Made by a program: the position numbers and the translations under genes | Notes under the pieces: model-generated | Database searches by the model: none | What the model saw: the letters and a program-made list of their open reading frames with translations, nothing else | Told to the model about the DNA's origin: nothing | Shown: positions 1-6,456 of the stretch, in pieces | Numbering within the stretch: the first letter of the stretch is position 1 | How the letters are laid out: every line of letters starts with the position of its first letter | Source of the DNA: Gemmatimonadota bacterium | Lineage (GTDB): Bacteria; Gemmatimonadota; Gemmatimonadetes; Longimicrobiales; Longimicrobiaceae | DNA length: 14,522 bases | NCBI GenBank assembly: GCA_019240375.1 | Contig: JAFAYN010000440.1 | Location: 1 to 14,522, forward strand | Direction of reading: 5' to 3'

Positions 1-1
1 G

Positions 2-328
2 TTCATCCGCGAGGACATCGAGAGCGGCTCCTGGGTGAACGGGTGCCCGCTGAACAACCTGGCGCAGGAGATGTCCCCGCTCGACGAGGGGTTCCGCGCC
101 CGCATCGAGAAGCTGTACCAGGCGTGGCGCGAAACCTTCGCGGCGGCGCTCGCGGCCGGCGTGGAGCGGGGGACGGTACGGGGCGACCTGGACACGCGCG
201 ACGCGGCGACGCTGATCGTCATGGCGCAGATGGGGATCTGGGGCACCGGGAAGTACTCGCAGGACCAGGCGCTGATGACCCGGGCCGGCGAGGCGCTGTG
301 CGACTACCTCGACACGCTGAAGGCCTGA
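2..328 (+). CDS. TetR/AcrR-family transcriptional regulator, C-terminal part (5' end outside window)
   Basis: The frame is open from the window edge to a TGA at 326-328 and gives 108 residues, with no start codon needed inside the window. The piece reads as the ligand-binding half of a TetR regulator: it has the N/DGCPLxNLAQEMSPLDEGFR-type segment near its start, then helices rich in Ala and Arg, and ends ALCDYLDTLKA. The DNA-binding helix-turn-helix would lie upstream and is not visible. Proteins of this family are dimeric repressors released by small molecules. The DoxX-like and VOC genes start 70 bp downstream on the same strand, so they are plausible targets, but no operator is recognised in the gap. 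The GTG at 35 lies inside the conserved segment and is not the real start. Confidence 0.8.
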   Translation, partial: FIREDIESGSWVNGCPLNNLAQEMSPLDEGFRARIEKLYQAWRETFAAALAAGVERGTVRGDLDTRDAATLIVMAQMGIWGTGKYSQDQALMTRAGEALCDYLDTLKA

Positions 329-389
329 CAAGGAAGCGCTGGAGCAGGACAGGACGTCACCGCGGCACACCCACCCTATCCACACCCAC

Positions 390-394
390 GGAGG
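390..394 (+). promoter_or_regulatory. Ribosome binding site of the DoxX-like gene
   Basis: GGAGG lies 4 bases before the ATG at 399. It supports that start and marks the beginning of the DoxX/VOC translation unit. Confidence 0.6.
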
Positions 395-398
395 CAGC

Positions 399-842
399 AT
401 GGCGACCCAGTCGATCGACCGCGGCCTGCTCGGCGCGCACACCCTCGGCGCATCCGAAAGCCGCGCCCGGCTCTGGACCGGCCGCGTACTGACCACCCTC
501 CCGGTCCTCTTCCTCCTCATGGACGGCGCCATGAAGGTGGCGAACGTCGCCCCCGTGGCGGCGTCGATGACGCAGCTCGGCTACCGCCCCGCCCTTGCGC
601 CCGCGCTGGGCGTCGTCCTCCTCGCCTGCGTCCTGCTCTACGCCGTTCCGCGCACCGCCGTGCTCGGCGCCATCCTGCTCACCGGCTACCTGGGCGGCGC
701 CGTCGCCACGCACGTGCGCGTCGACAACCCGCTCTTCAGCCACGTTCTCTTCCCGGTGTACGTCGCACTGATGCTCTGGGGAGGGATCTACCTGCGCGAC
801 GCCCGGCTTCGCGCGCTCATTCCACTTCGGAGCGACCGATGA
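399..842 (+). CDS. DoxX-like family integral membrane protein
   Basis: The product has 147 residues and four hydrophobic segments at about 30-48, 64-84, 86-106 and 113-132. The layout and the motifs KVANV, GYLGGAVATHVRV and a final short hydrophobic helix before a basic tail match the DoxX-like group of small four-helix membrane proteins. The biochemical role of this group is not settled; members are often found beside TetR regulators and small stress or detoxification proteins, as here. The start is ATG 399 with GGAGG just upstream. The stop overlaps the next start in an ATGA (839-842), so the VOC gene is probably translationally coupled to it. No signal peptide is seen; the first helix would act as the membrane anchor. 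Confidence 0.85.
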   Translation: MATQSIDRGLLGAHTLGASESRARLWTGRVLTTLPVLFLLMDGAMKVANVAPVAASMTQLGYRPALAPALGVVLLACVLLYAVPRTAVLGAILLTGYLGGAVATHVRVDNPLFSHVLFPVYVALMLWGGIYLRDARLRALIPLRSDR

Positions 843-1252
843 GAGAGATCCACGCCTACCTGAACTTCGACGGGAACTGCCGCGAGGCGATGACGTTTTA
901 CCAGCAGTGCCTCGGGGGCGAGCTGCACGTCATGACCTTCGGCGAGGGGCAGCCCGATTCCCCGCCCGAAACGAAGGACCGGGTGATCCACGCCCGCCTG
1001 ACGAAAGAGCGGGCGATGCTGATGGCCTCGGACACCATGCCGGGGATGCCCTTCCGGCAGGGCACCAACGTCTGGCTGAGCCTCGACTGCGAGAGCGCGG
1101 AGGAGGTCGACTCGCTGTACGCGGCGCTCGCCGAGGGCGGCAACGGGACGATGCCCCCGCACGACTCCTTCTGGGGCGCGCGCTTCGCCATGCTCACGGA
1201 CCGGTTCGGGACCAACTGGATGTTCAACCACGAGAAGGCGGAGCAGCACTGA
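839..1252 (+). CDS. VOC-superfamily protein, PhnB-like
   Basis: This 137-residue protein belongs to the PhnB-like branch of the vicinal oxygen chelate (glyoxalase/bleomycin-resistance) fold. It opens with the typical YLNFDGNCREAMTFYQQCLGG segment (residues 7-27) and closes with DRFGTNWMFN (121-130), both hallmarks of the branch. Family members fold as paired beta-alpha-beta-beta-beta units and are often called 3-demethylubiquinone methyltransferase-like in databases, but enzymatic activity is unproven for most, and the full VOC metal triad is not obvious here. The gene overlaps the DoxX-like gene by 4 bp (ATGA) and has no ribosome site of its own that I can point to, so coupled translation is likely. 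A GC-rich hairpin follows the stop by a few bases. Confidence 0.88.
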   Translation: MREIHAYLNFDGNCREAMTFYQQCLGGELHVMTFGEGQPDSPPETKDRVIHARLTKERAMLMASDTMPGMPFRQGTNVWLSLDCESAEEVDSLYAALAEGGNGTMPPHDSFWGARFAMLTDRFGTNWMFNHEKAEQH

Positions 1253-1260
1253 CCCCGCCG

Positions 1261-1295
1261 GGCGGAGGCGGCCGATGCGTCGGCCGCCCTCCGCC
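1261..1295 (+). terminator. GC-rich hairpin after the VOC gene, possible terminator
   Basis: GGCGGAGGCGGCCGA (1261-1275) pairs with TCGGCCGCCCTCCGCC (1280-1295) around a 4-base loop TGCG, with a single unpaired C. It begins 8 bases after the VOC stop. No T-run follows, so it may terminate weakly, protect the mRNA 3' end, or be Rho-assisted. Confidence 0.5.
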
Positions 1296-1408
1296 GCCCG
1301 TCGTGTCGATTCCGGGGGACGCCGTTCGTCGTACCGGTAGAGCCGGGACTCACCCCGGCCGGGATCGCCGGGTACTCCCTGGCCGTACCGCACAACACAG
1401 ATCATCAC

Positions 1409-1416
1409 AGGAGAGG
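1409..1416 (+). promoter_or_regulatory. Ribosome binding site deciding a GTG start
   Basis: AGGAGAGG sits 7 bases before GTG 1424 and supports this non-ATG start for the GyrI-like gene. Confidence 0.6.
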
Positions 1417-1423
1417 ACGCGCC

Positions 1424-1888
1424 GTGATCGACACACCACGGATCGAGAAGACCACCCCCCGGAGCATCGCCGTCATCCACCTCACCGTCCCCCGATCCGA
1501 GATCCGGGAGGTCATGGGCCCCGGCCTGGGCGAGCTGAGGGCGGCCGTCGTCGCCCAGGGGATCGCCGCCGACGGCCCCTGGTTCACGCACCACCTCCGG
1601 ATGCACCCGGACACCTTCGACTTCGAGATCGGGGTCCCCGTCACCGCGCCCGTCACCCCCACCGGCCGGGTGAAGCCCGCCGAGTGGCCCGCGATCACGG
1701 TGGCGCGGACGGTCTTCCGCGGGACCTACGAGGGGCTGGGCGCCGCCTGGGGCGAGCTGGACGCCTGGGTCGCCGCCCGCGGGCACACGCCGGCGCCGGA
1801 CCTGTGGGAGTGCTACGTCGCCGGGCCGGAGTCGAGCCGCGACCCCGCCGACTGGTGCACCGAGCTCAACCGCCCGCTGGTCGGGTGA
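1424..1888 (+). CDS. GyrI-like small-molecule-binding domain protein
   Basis: The product is a stand-alone GyrI-like (AraC effector-binding) domain of 154 residues with no DNA-binding region. Visible features are the N-terminal strand TAVIHLTVPR-like segment (about 14-25), the FEIGVPV strand (67-73), the RTVFRGTYEGLGAAW helix start (95-109), and LWECYVAGPE near the C-terminus (127-136). The Glu residues there fit the ligand-pocket or catalytic acid seen in this fold. Family members bind amphipathic small molecules; some hydrolyse them, and the SbmC/GyrI branch protects DNA gyrase. Which role applies here cannot be told from sequence. The start is GTG 1424, backed by AGGAGAGG. The 171-bp gap before it contains a hairpin, so the gene may have its own promoter while sharing a stress theme with the TetR/DoxX/VOC genes. 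Confidence 0.82.
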   Translation: MIDTPRIEKTTPRSIAVIHLTVPRSEIREVMGPGLGELRAAVVAQGIAADGPWFTHHLRMHPDTFDFEIGVPVTAPVTPTGRVKPAEWPAITVARTVFRGTYEGLGAAWGELDAWVAARGHTPAPDLWECYVAGPESSRDPADWCTELNRPLVG

Positions 1889-1935
1889 GACGCAGGAGGG
1901 CTCCGACGCCGGAGCTCGACGTACGGGAACCAGGA

Positions 1936-1968
1936 CGGCCCTCCGGTGGCGACACCATCGGGGGGCCG
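1936..1968 (+). terminator. Hairpin after the GyrI-like gene, possible terminator
   Basis: CGGCCCTCC (1936-1944) pairs with GGGGGGCCG (1960-1968) through eight Watson-Crick pairs and one G-T pair. An inner GGTG/CACC pairing closes a GCGA loop. It starts 47 bases after the GyrI-like stop. Only two T follow, so termination strength is uncertain. Confidence 0.45.
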
Positions 1969-2126
1969 TTCGCATGCGGAGTGGCCGGGAGGGGCTGCAC
2001 AGTCTTTGCATCGGATCTCACATTGCACGTTCCGGTTGCCGGCATGTCCTTCCGTGTCCCACCCCCCTGGAGCTGCAGGCGAGCAGAGGCTGGGGCGATG
2101 AGCCCGCAAGCGAAGGAGTGGTCGCA
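1969..2126 (+). other. Leader region of the hybrid kinase gene
   Basis: This stretch has locally lower GC around 2000-2035, as expected near a promoter, but no convincing -35/-10 pair could be read. A frame extending the kinase runs back to an ATG at 1974; its 51 extra residues look unlike a protein N-terminus, so the region is treated as untranslated leader. AAGGAG at 2113-2118 is the ribosome site for ATG 2127, 8 bases away. Confidence 0.5.
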
Positions 2127-5100
2127 ATGTCCACGGGTACTGGCGCCGACGGTTCTCAGGAAGATTCGATCGTCCGGCACCTGCCGGACGTGGTGCTCCG
2201 CTATGACCGCGAGGGCCGGATTCTCTTCGCCAACGAGGCGATCCGTGGCGTCGCCGGCGACCCCCCGGCCCACTACATCGGCCGGCTGGCGACGGAGGCG
2301 GACCCCGACCCGGCGGTGGCCCGGCAGTTCGCGGAGGCGCGCGAGGCGGTGCTCGCCACCGGAGAGCCCGTCACGATCGAAGTGCGCCGCGTCCGGCCGG
2401 ACGGCGTCTGCTGGTTCGAGTACCGGCTGCTCCCGGAGCGGGTGACCGACGGGCGCATCGAGACGATCCTCGCGATCGGCCGCGAGGTGACCGAGGCCCA
2501 CCGGGCGCTCGACGCCGTCCGCGCCAGCGAGGCGCGCTACCGCGCCCTCGTCGAGGCGACCAGCCAGGTGGTCTTCAGCGCCGGCCCGGGGGGCGAGCTC
2601 GGGGACACGCTCGACGAGTGGATCCGCTACACCGGCCAGCGGGCCGATCCGAACCGGCGCGCCGGCGACGAGTGGCTCGAAGTCGTGCACCCGGACGACC
2701 GGGCCGCCGCGTGGGCGGTGTGGACGCGGGCGCTGCGCGCGGGGAGCGTGTACGAGGCCCAGTATCGCCTGTACCGGCAGGCCGACGGCGAGTGGCGCAC
2801 GGTCGTCGCGCGGGCCGCCCCCGTGCGCGACGCGGCGGGCCGCATCCTGGAGTGGATCGGCACGGTGACCGACGTGACGGAGCAGGTCGCGCTGCAGCGG
2901 ACGCTGGAAGCGACACAGCGGCGTCTGGCCACCCTGCTCAGCAACCTGCCGGGGCTGGCGTACCGGGTCCGCGACGACGAGCGGCGGACTACGGAGATCG
3001 TCAGCGAGGGGGTGCTCGCGCTCACCGGCCACCCCGCCGAGGCGTTCGGGCCGGAGGCGATGGGGCTGGCCGACCTGGTCGTGCCGGAGCACCACGCGCG
3101 CCTGCTCGCGGCCATCCGCGGGGGGCTCGAAACCGGGCGCCCGTTCGAGGTCACGTACCGGATCGCGCGGGCGGACGGGCAGCGCCGCTGGGTTCTGGAG
3201 CGTGGGCGCGGCGTCCCCGGGGAGGAGCCCGGCGCGACCGCCGTGGAAGGGCTGATCGTCGACGTGACGGGCCGGCAGGAGGCGCGCGCCGCGCTGGAGG
3301 CCGAGCGGGCGCAGCTGGCCGAGGCGCAGCGGATCGCGCGGCTCGGCTCCTGGACGTTCGACGCGGCGACGAACACGCTGCGCGTCACCGAGCAGTGGGG
3401 TCTCATCACCGGGGTCGGCGAGGAGGAGATGCGCGATCCGATCGCCACGCTGCTCCGGAGCCTCGTCCCGGAGGACGTTCCGCTGCTCGAGGCGAAGCGG
3501 ACCGAGATCGACCGCGACCGGCCGGCCGAGTCGGAGGGACGGTGGCACATCCGCCGTCCGGACGGGGAGGTGAGGGTGCTGCACGTCCGGAGCACCTGGC
3601 GCTACGACGCGGAGGGCCGCCGGATCGGGGGCGCCGGCACGTTCCAGGACGTCACGGAGCAGGCAGCGGCCGAGGCCGAGGTCGCCCGCCAGCGCGAGCT
3701 GCTCGAGGAGTCGCAGCGGCTCGCACACGTCGGGAGCTGGGAGTTCGACCTGCGGACGAAGGCGGTGACCTGGTCGGACGAGCTGTACCGCATGGCCGGC
3801 GTGCCGAAGACCGACGCGCCGCTCACCCTCGCGAGCCTGTGCAGGATCGTGCACCCCGACGACTTCCCCCACGTCAAGGCGAACGTGGAGCGGGCGGTCG
3901 CGACCGGCGAGGTGATCGACCAGGAGTGCCGGCTCATACACCCGGACGGCGCCATGCGGCTCATCCAGGCGCGGGTGCGCCCCGTGCGGGACGAGCACGG
4001 CACCACCGTCCGCGTCGTCAGCTCGTGCCAGGACGTGACCGAGCAGCGCCAGCTCGAAGAGCAGGTGCGGCAGACGCAGAAGATGGAAGCGCTCGGCCTG
4101 CTCGCCGGCAGCGTCGCCCACGACTTCAACAACCTCCTCAGCGCCATCCTCGGCGGCGCCGAGCTCGCCCGCCTCGAGGTCCCCGACGACACCCCCATCG
4201 CCGCCGACCTTGACGAGATCCGCAACGCCAGCGAACGAGCGGCCGAGCTCACCCGCCAGCTCCTGGCCTTCAGCCGCAAGCAGGCCCGCCGGCCCCGCGT
4301 CCTCGACCTGCGCGAGAGCGTGCAGCGCGGCGAGAAGATCCTGCGCCGCATCCTCCCCGAATCCCTCATCCTCGACGTCAGCCTCGCCCCCGCGCCCTGC
4401 GTCGTCCGCGCCGACGCCGGACAGATCGAGCAGGTGCTCGTCAACCTCGTCGTCAACGCCCGCGACGCCATCCTCGCCGCGCAGACCCGCGCGCCCGACG
4501 CGCCCCCCGACGCGCGGGCCCCGGGCGTGGTGGCCGTCGAGGTCGGCCCCTGCACGATGCACGGCGGGGCGGCCGCCCCGCCGGGCTCGTACGTGTCGCT
4601 GGTCGTGCGGGACAACGGGATCGGGATGAACGCGGCCACGATGCAGCGCATCTTCGAGCCGTTCTTCACCACCAAGCCGGAGGGGGAGGGGACCGGGCTG
4701 GGGCTCTCCACCGTGTTCGGGATCGTGGCCCAGAACGGGGGCACGATCGACGTGGAGAGCACGCCCGGGGTGGGCACCACCTTCACGGTGCTGCTCCCCG
4801 CGCTGGCGGAGCCGACCGACGTGGGGGAGAGCGGCGTGGCGGCGCTGCCGGGGGGGAGCGAGACGATCCTGCTGGTGGAGGACGAGCGGGTGGTGCGCAC
4901 CATGGCCGCGCGCCTCCTGGAGCGGCACGGCTACCGGGTGGTGGCCGTGCGGCACGGCGCGGACGCGATGGCCGTGTGGCGCGGCCGGACGGAGGCGATC
5001 GACCTGGTGGTGACCGACCTGCAGATGCCGGAGATGAGCGGGCCGGCGCTGGTGCGGACGCTGCGGGCGGAGTGCCCGACGCTGCCGGTGGTGCTGATGT

Positions 5101-5252
5101 CCGGCTACGCGGGGGGAGCGGGAGGGGTGGAGACCGCCCTGCTCCAGGACGTGGTGTTCATGGAGAAGCCGTTCACGGCGGAGGCGCTGCTCCGGCGCGT
5201 ACGCGAGGCACTCGACCGCTCGCCGAATCCCTCGGAGGCCGGTCGTCGATAA
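2127..5252 (+). CDS. Multi-PAS hybrid sensor histidine kinase with C-terminal receiver domain
   Basis: A 1041-residue cytoplasmic hybrid two-component kinase with no membrane segment or signal peptide. Five PAS domains lie in tandem at about 14-122, 136-252, 264-382, 395-511 and 527-639; each ends in a variant of DVTE(Q), and the second and fifth carry HPDD. The HisKA helix has the H-box SVAHDFNNLL with phospho-acceptor His665. The ATPase domain shows the N-box NLVVNARDA (Asn777), DNGIGM (829-834), the F-box IFEPFFTTK (842-850) and GTGLGLS (855-861). The receiver has acidic residues E918/D919, phospho-acceptor Asp964 in TDLQMPEMSG, and Lys1014 in MEKPF. All key residues for autophosphorylation and internal phosphotransfer are present. 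The His-Asp-Phe-Asn-Asn box is typical of the HPK4-like group, often fused to receivers. The start at ATG 2127 follows AAGGAG. No partner regulator or output gene adjoins it, so its signal and target are unknown; PAS4 and PAS5 open with similar ARLGSW/AHVGSW segments, suggesting duplication. Confidence 0.95.
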   Translation: MSTGTGADGSQEDSIVRHLPDVVLRYDREGRILFANEAIRGVAGDPPAHYIGRLATEADPDPAVARQFAEAREAVLATGEPVTIEVRRVRPDGVCWFEYRLLPERVTDGRIETILAIGREVTEAHRALDAVRASEARYRALVEATSQVVFSAGPGGELGDTLDEWIRYTGQRADPNRRAGDEWLEVVHPDDRAAAWAVWTRALRAGSVYEAQYRLYRQADGEWRTVVARAAPVRDAAGRILEWIGTVTDVTEQVALQRTLEATQRRLATLLSNLPGLAYRVRDDERRTTEIVSEGVLALTGHPAEAFGPEAMGLADLVVPEHHARLLAAIRGGLETGRPFEVTYRIARADGQRRWVLERGRGVPGEEPGATAVEGLIVDVTGRQEARAALEAERAQLAEAQRIARLGSWTFDAATNTLRVTEQWGLITGVGEEEMRDPIATLLRSLVPEDVPLLEAKRTEIDRDRPAESEGRWHIRRPDGEVRVLHVRSTWRYDAEGRRIGGAGTFQDVTEQAAAEAEVARQRELLEESQRLAHVGSWEFDLRTKAVTWSDELYRMAGVPKTDAPLTLASLCRIVHPDDFPHVKANVERAVATGEVIDQECRLIHPDGAMRLIQARVRPVRDEHGTTVRVVSSCQDVTEQRQLEEQVRQTQKMEALGLLAGSVAHDFNNLLSAILGGAELARLEVPDDTPIAADLDEIRNASERAAELTRQLLAFSRKQARRPRVLDLRESVQRGEKILRRILPESLILDVSLAPAPCVVRADAGQIEQVLVNLVVNARDAILAAQTRAPDAPPDARAPGVVAVEVGPCTMHGGAAAPPGSYVSLVVRDNGIGMNAATMQRIFEPFFTTKPEGEGTGLGLSTVFGIVAQNGGTIDVESTPGVGTTFTVLLPALAEPTDVGESGVAALPGGSETILLVEDERVVRTMAARLLERHGYRVVAVRHGADAMAVWRGRTEAIDLVVTDLQMPEMSGPALVRTLRAECPTLPVVLMSGYAGGAGGVETALLQDVVFMEKPFTAEALLRRVREALDRSPNPSEAGRR

Positions 5253-5300
5253 AAAAACCGCCTCACCCCTCCGCCCGCATGAACTCCGCGAGGAGGCGGT
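5250..5300 (-). terminator. Intrinsic terminator of the Rieske oxygenase gene, overlapping its 3' end
   Basis: Read on the minus strand, ACCGCCTC (5300-5293) pairs with GAGGCGGT (5264-5257) and is followed directly by seven T (complement of A5251-5257). The stem includes the stop codon at 5263-5265. The 28-base loop is long, but the stem plus T-run is otherwise classic. The T-run overlaps the TAA of the convergent kinase gene; on the plus strand the same stem lacks a T-run, so it should act in one direction only. Confidence 0.6.
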
Positions 5301-6363
5301 GGAAGTGGTGTGTCCCCACCTCCCGCCTCGGCGAGTAGCGCCCCCGGTGGTAGAGCCGCGAGCGGACGCCCCGCTGCACGGCCTCCACCACCTCCTCGTC
5401 CTCCATCTCCACCCGGTGCAGGTCTCCCCCCGCGCCCACGCCGCGCTTCCGCTCGTCCCACACGTACGACAGGAAGGCCACCCGCGTCCGGTCCGGAGCC
5501 AGCGGCTGCACCAGGTTCAGCGACAGCCCCCACGGGTAGAAGTTGAGCATCAGGTTGGGGAAGAGCCAGAAGTAGTACGCGGCCACCAGCGTCCCCCGGT
5601 CGGGGTGGCCGGCGGGAAGGTCGAACGCCTCCGCGGCGGACTTCGTGGTGCCGAGCTGCAGGTTGCAGTAGTCGTACACCTCGGTGCGGTAGCTCCCGTA
5701 GTCCAGCTTGTCCGACAGGCTCCCGCCGTGGATGTACGGGAGGTGGAACTCCTCCAGGTAGTTGTCGCAGTAGAGCGCCCAGTTGGCGCGCACCAGGTAC
5801 TCCCGCGAGGTGGCCGGGTCGAAGGTGAAGCGGTCGAGGGGGAGGAAGCCCACCCGGTCCCGCACCGGCCCGATCCACCGGTCGAAGGGGACGGCCGGGT
5901 CCAGGGCGCAGAAGGCGAGCGGCCCCCAGCGCTCCAGCGCCACCCTGGGCAGGTCGTCGGCGGGACAGGGAAAGCCCTCCACCCCGTCGAACTCGGGCAT
6001 GAAGGTGAAGGCGCCGTCCAGCGCGAAGCGCCGCCCGTGGTAGCGGCAGCGCAGGCTGGCGGCGTGCCCCTCCCCCTCCACCACGATGGTGCCGCGGTGG
6101 GTGCACACGTTGGACAGGCAGCGCACCTCGCCGTCGTCGCCGCAGGCCAGCACCAGCGGCTCGTCCAGGCACCCTTCCAGGAGGGTGAAGGGGAGGAGGT
6201 GCCCCGACGCCCGCACCCGCTCCGCCCCGGGGACGAACTGCCAGCTCCGCGCGAACACCCGCTCCCGCTGCAGCGCCCAGTACGCGGGGTCGTGGTACAC
6301 GGCGGCCGGGAGCGTCTGCGCCCGGCGGATGTCGGCGTCGATCGTGAACTCCCGGACGGCCAT
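5263..6363 (-). CDS. Rieske non-heme iron oxygenase, alpha subunit, quaternary-amine (choline/carnitine monooxygenase-like) type
   Basis: A 366-residue aromatic-ring-hydroxylating-type oxygenase subunit. The Rieske 2Fe-2S site is complete: Cys87-x-His89 and Cys106-x2-His109 (CTHRG and CRYHG). The catalytic domain has DNYLEEFHLPYIH, giving His207 and His212 as iron ligands and Glu204 at the position that bridges to the Rieske centre. Glu rather than Asp here is known from carnitine monooxygenase CntA and relatives, so a trimethylammonium-type substrate is plausible, but the real substrate is unknown. The third iron ligand, normally Asp, would fall near FYPWGLSLN, where Ser281 is seen instead. 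The start was placed at ATG 6363, with AGGGGG 6 bases upstream and a protein N-terminus MAVREFTID; an upstream in-frame start at 6441 lies above the predicted promoter. No reductase or ferredoxin gene is nearby, so electrons must come from elsewhere. It is divergent from an amino-acid permease that might import its substrate. Confidence 0.88.
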   Translation of the reverse strand: MAVREFTIDADIRRAQTLPAAVYHDPAYWALQRERVFARSWQFVPGAERVRASGHLLPFTLLEGCLDEPLVLACGDDGEVRCLSNVCTHRGTIVVEGEGHAASLRCRYHGRRFALDGAFTFMPEFDGVEGFPCPADDLPRVALERWGPLAFCALDPAVPFDRWIGPVRDRVGFLPLDRFTFDPATSREYLVRANWALYCDNYLEEFHLPYIHGGSLSDKLDYGSYRTEVYDYCNLQLGTTKSAAEAFDLPAGHPDRGTLVAAYYFWLFPNLMLNFYPWGLSLNLVQPLAPDRTRVAFLSYVWDERKRGVGAGGDLHRVEMEDEEVVEAVQRGVRSRLYHRGRYSPRREVGTHHFHRLLAEFMRAEG

Positions 6364-6411
6364 CGGCGACCCCCTGGCGATGCGTGGTTTCCCTGGAACC
6401 GGACCGGGGAG

Positions 6412-6440
6412 AACATAGGTCTGTTCCCGCCCCCGGTCCA
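6412..6440 (-). promoter_or_regulatory. Predicted sigma-70-type promoter of the Rieske oxygenase gene
   Basis: On the minus strand the -35 is TGGACC (6440-6435, 4 of 6 to consensus), the spacer is 17 bases and the -10 is TATGTT (6417-6412). Transcription would begin near 6405, leaving a leader of about 40 bases with AGGGGG before ATG 6363. Confidence 0.5.
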
Positions 6441-6451
6441 CCTCCTATGAT
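6422..6451 (+). promoter_or_regulatory. Predicted promoter of the permease gene, leaderless transcript
   Basis: TATGAT (6446-6451) matches the -10 consensus at five of six bases and lies only 5 bases before ATG 6457, so a normal start site would fall on the start codon. A weak -35-like TGTTCC (6422-6427) is 18 bases upstream. The element overlaps the divergent oxygenase promoter. Confidence 0.4.
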
Positions 6452-6456
6452 AGGGG

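Noticed and set aside
2000..2060. Promoter candidates TTGCAT (2006) and TTGCAC (2023) before the kinase
   Set aside because: No acceptable -10 lies 16-18 bases downstream of either.
1974..2126. N-terminal extension of the kinase from ATG 1974
   Set aside because: The 51 extra residues look non-coding, no ribosome site precedes the ATG, and ATG 2127 has AAGGAG at good spacing directly before the first PAS domain.
1866..4955. A 1029-codon open frame on the minus strand opposite the kinase
   Set aside because: It mirrors the codon bias of the plus-strand gene, its translation is low-complexity with no family motif, and the plus strand encodes complete kinase domains.
6364..6441. Longer Rieske oxygenase start at 6441
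   Set aside because: It would lie above the predicted -10 element and lacks the AGGGGG site that precedes ATG 6363.
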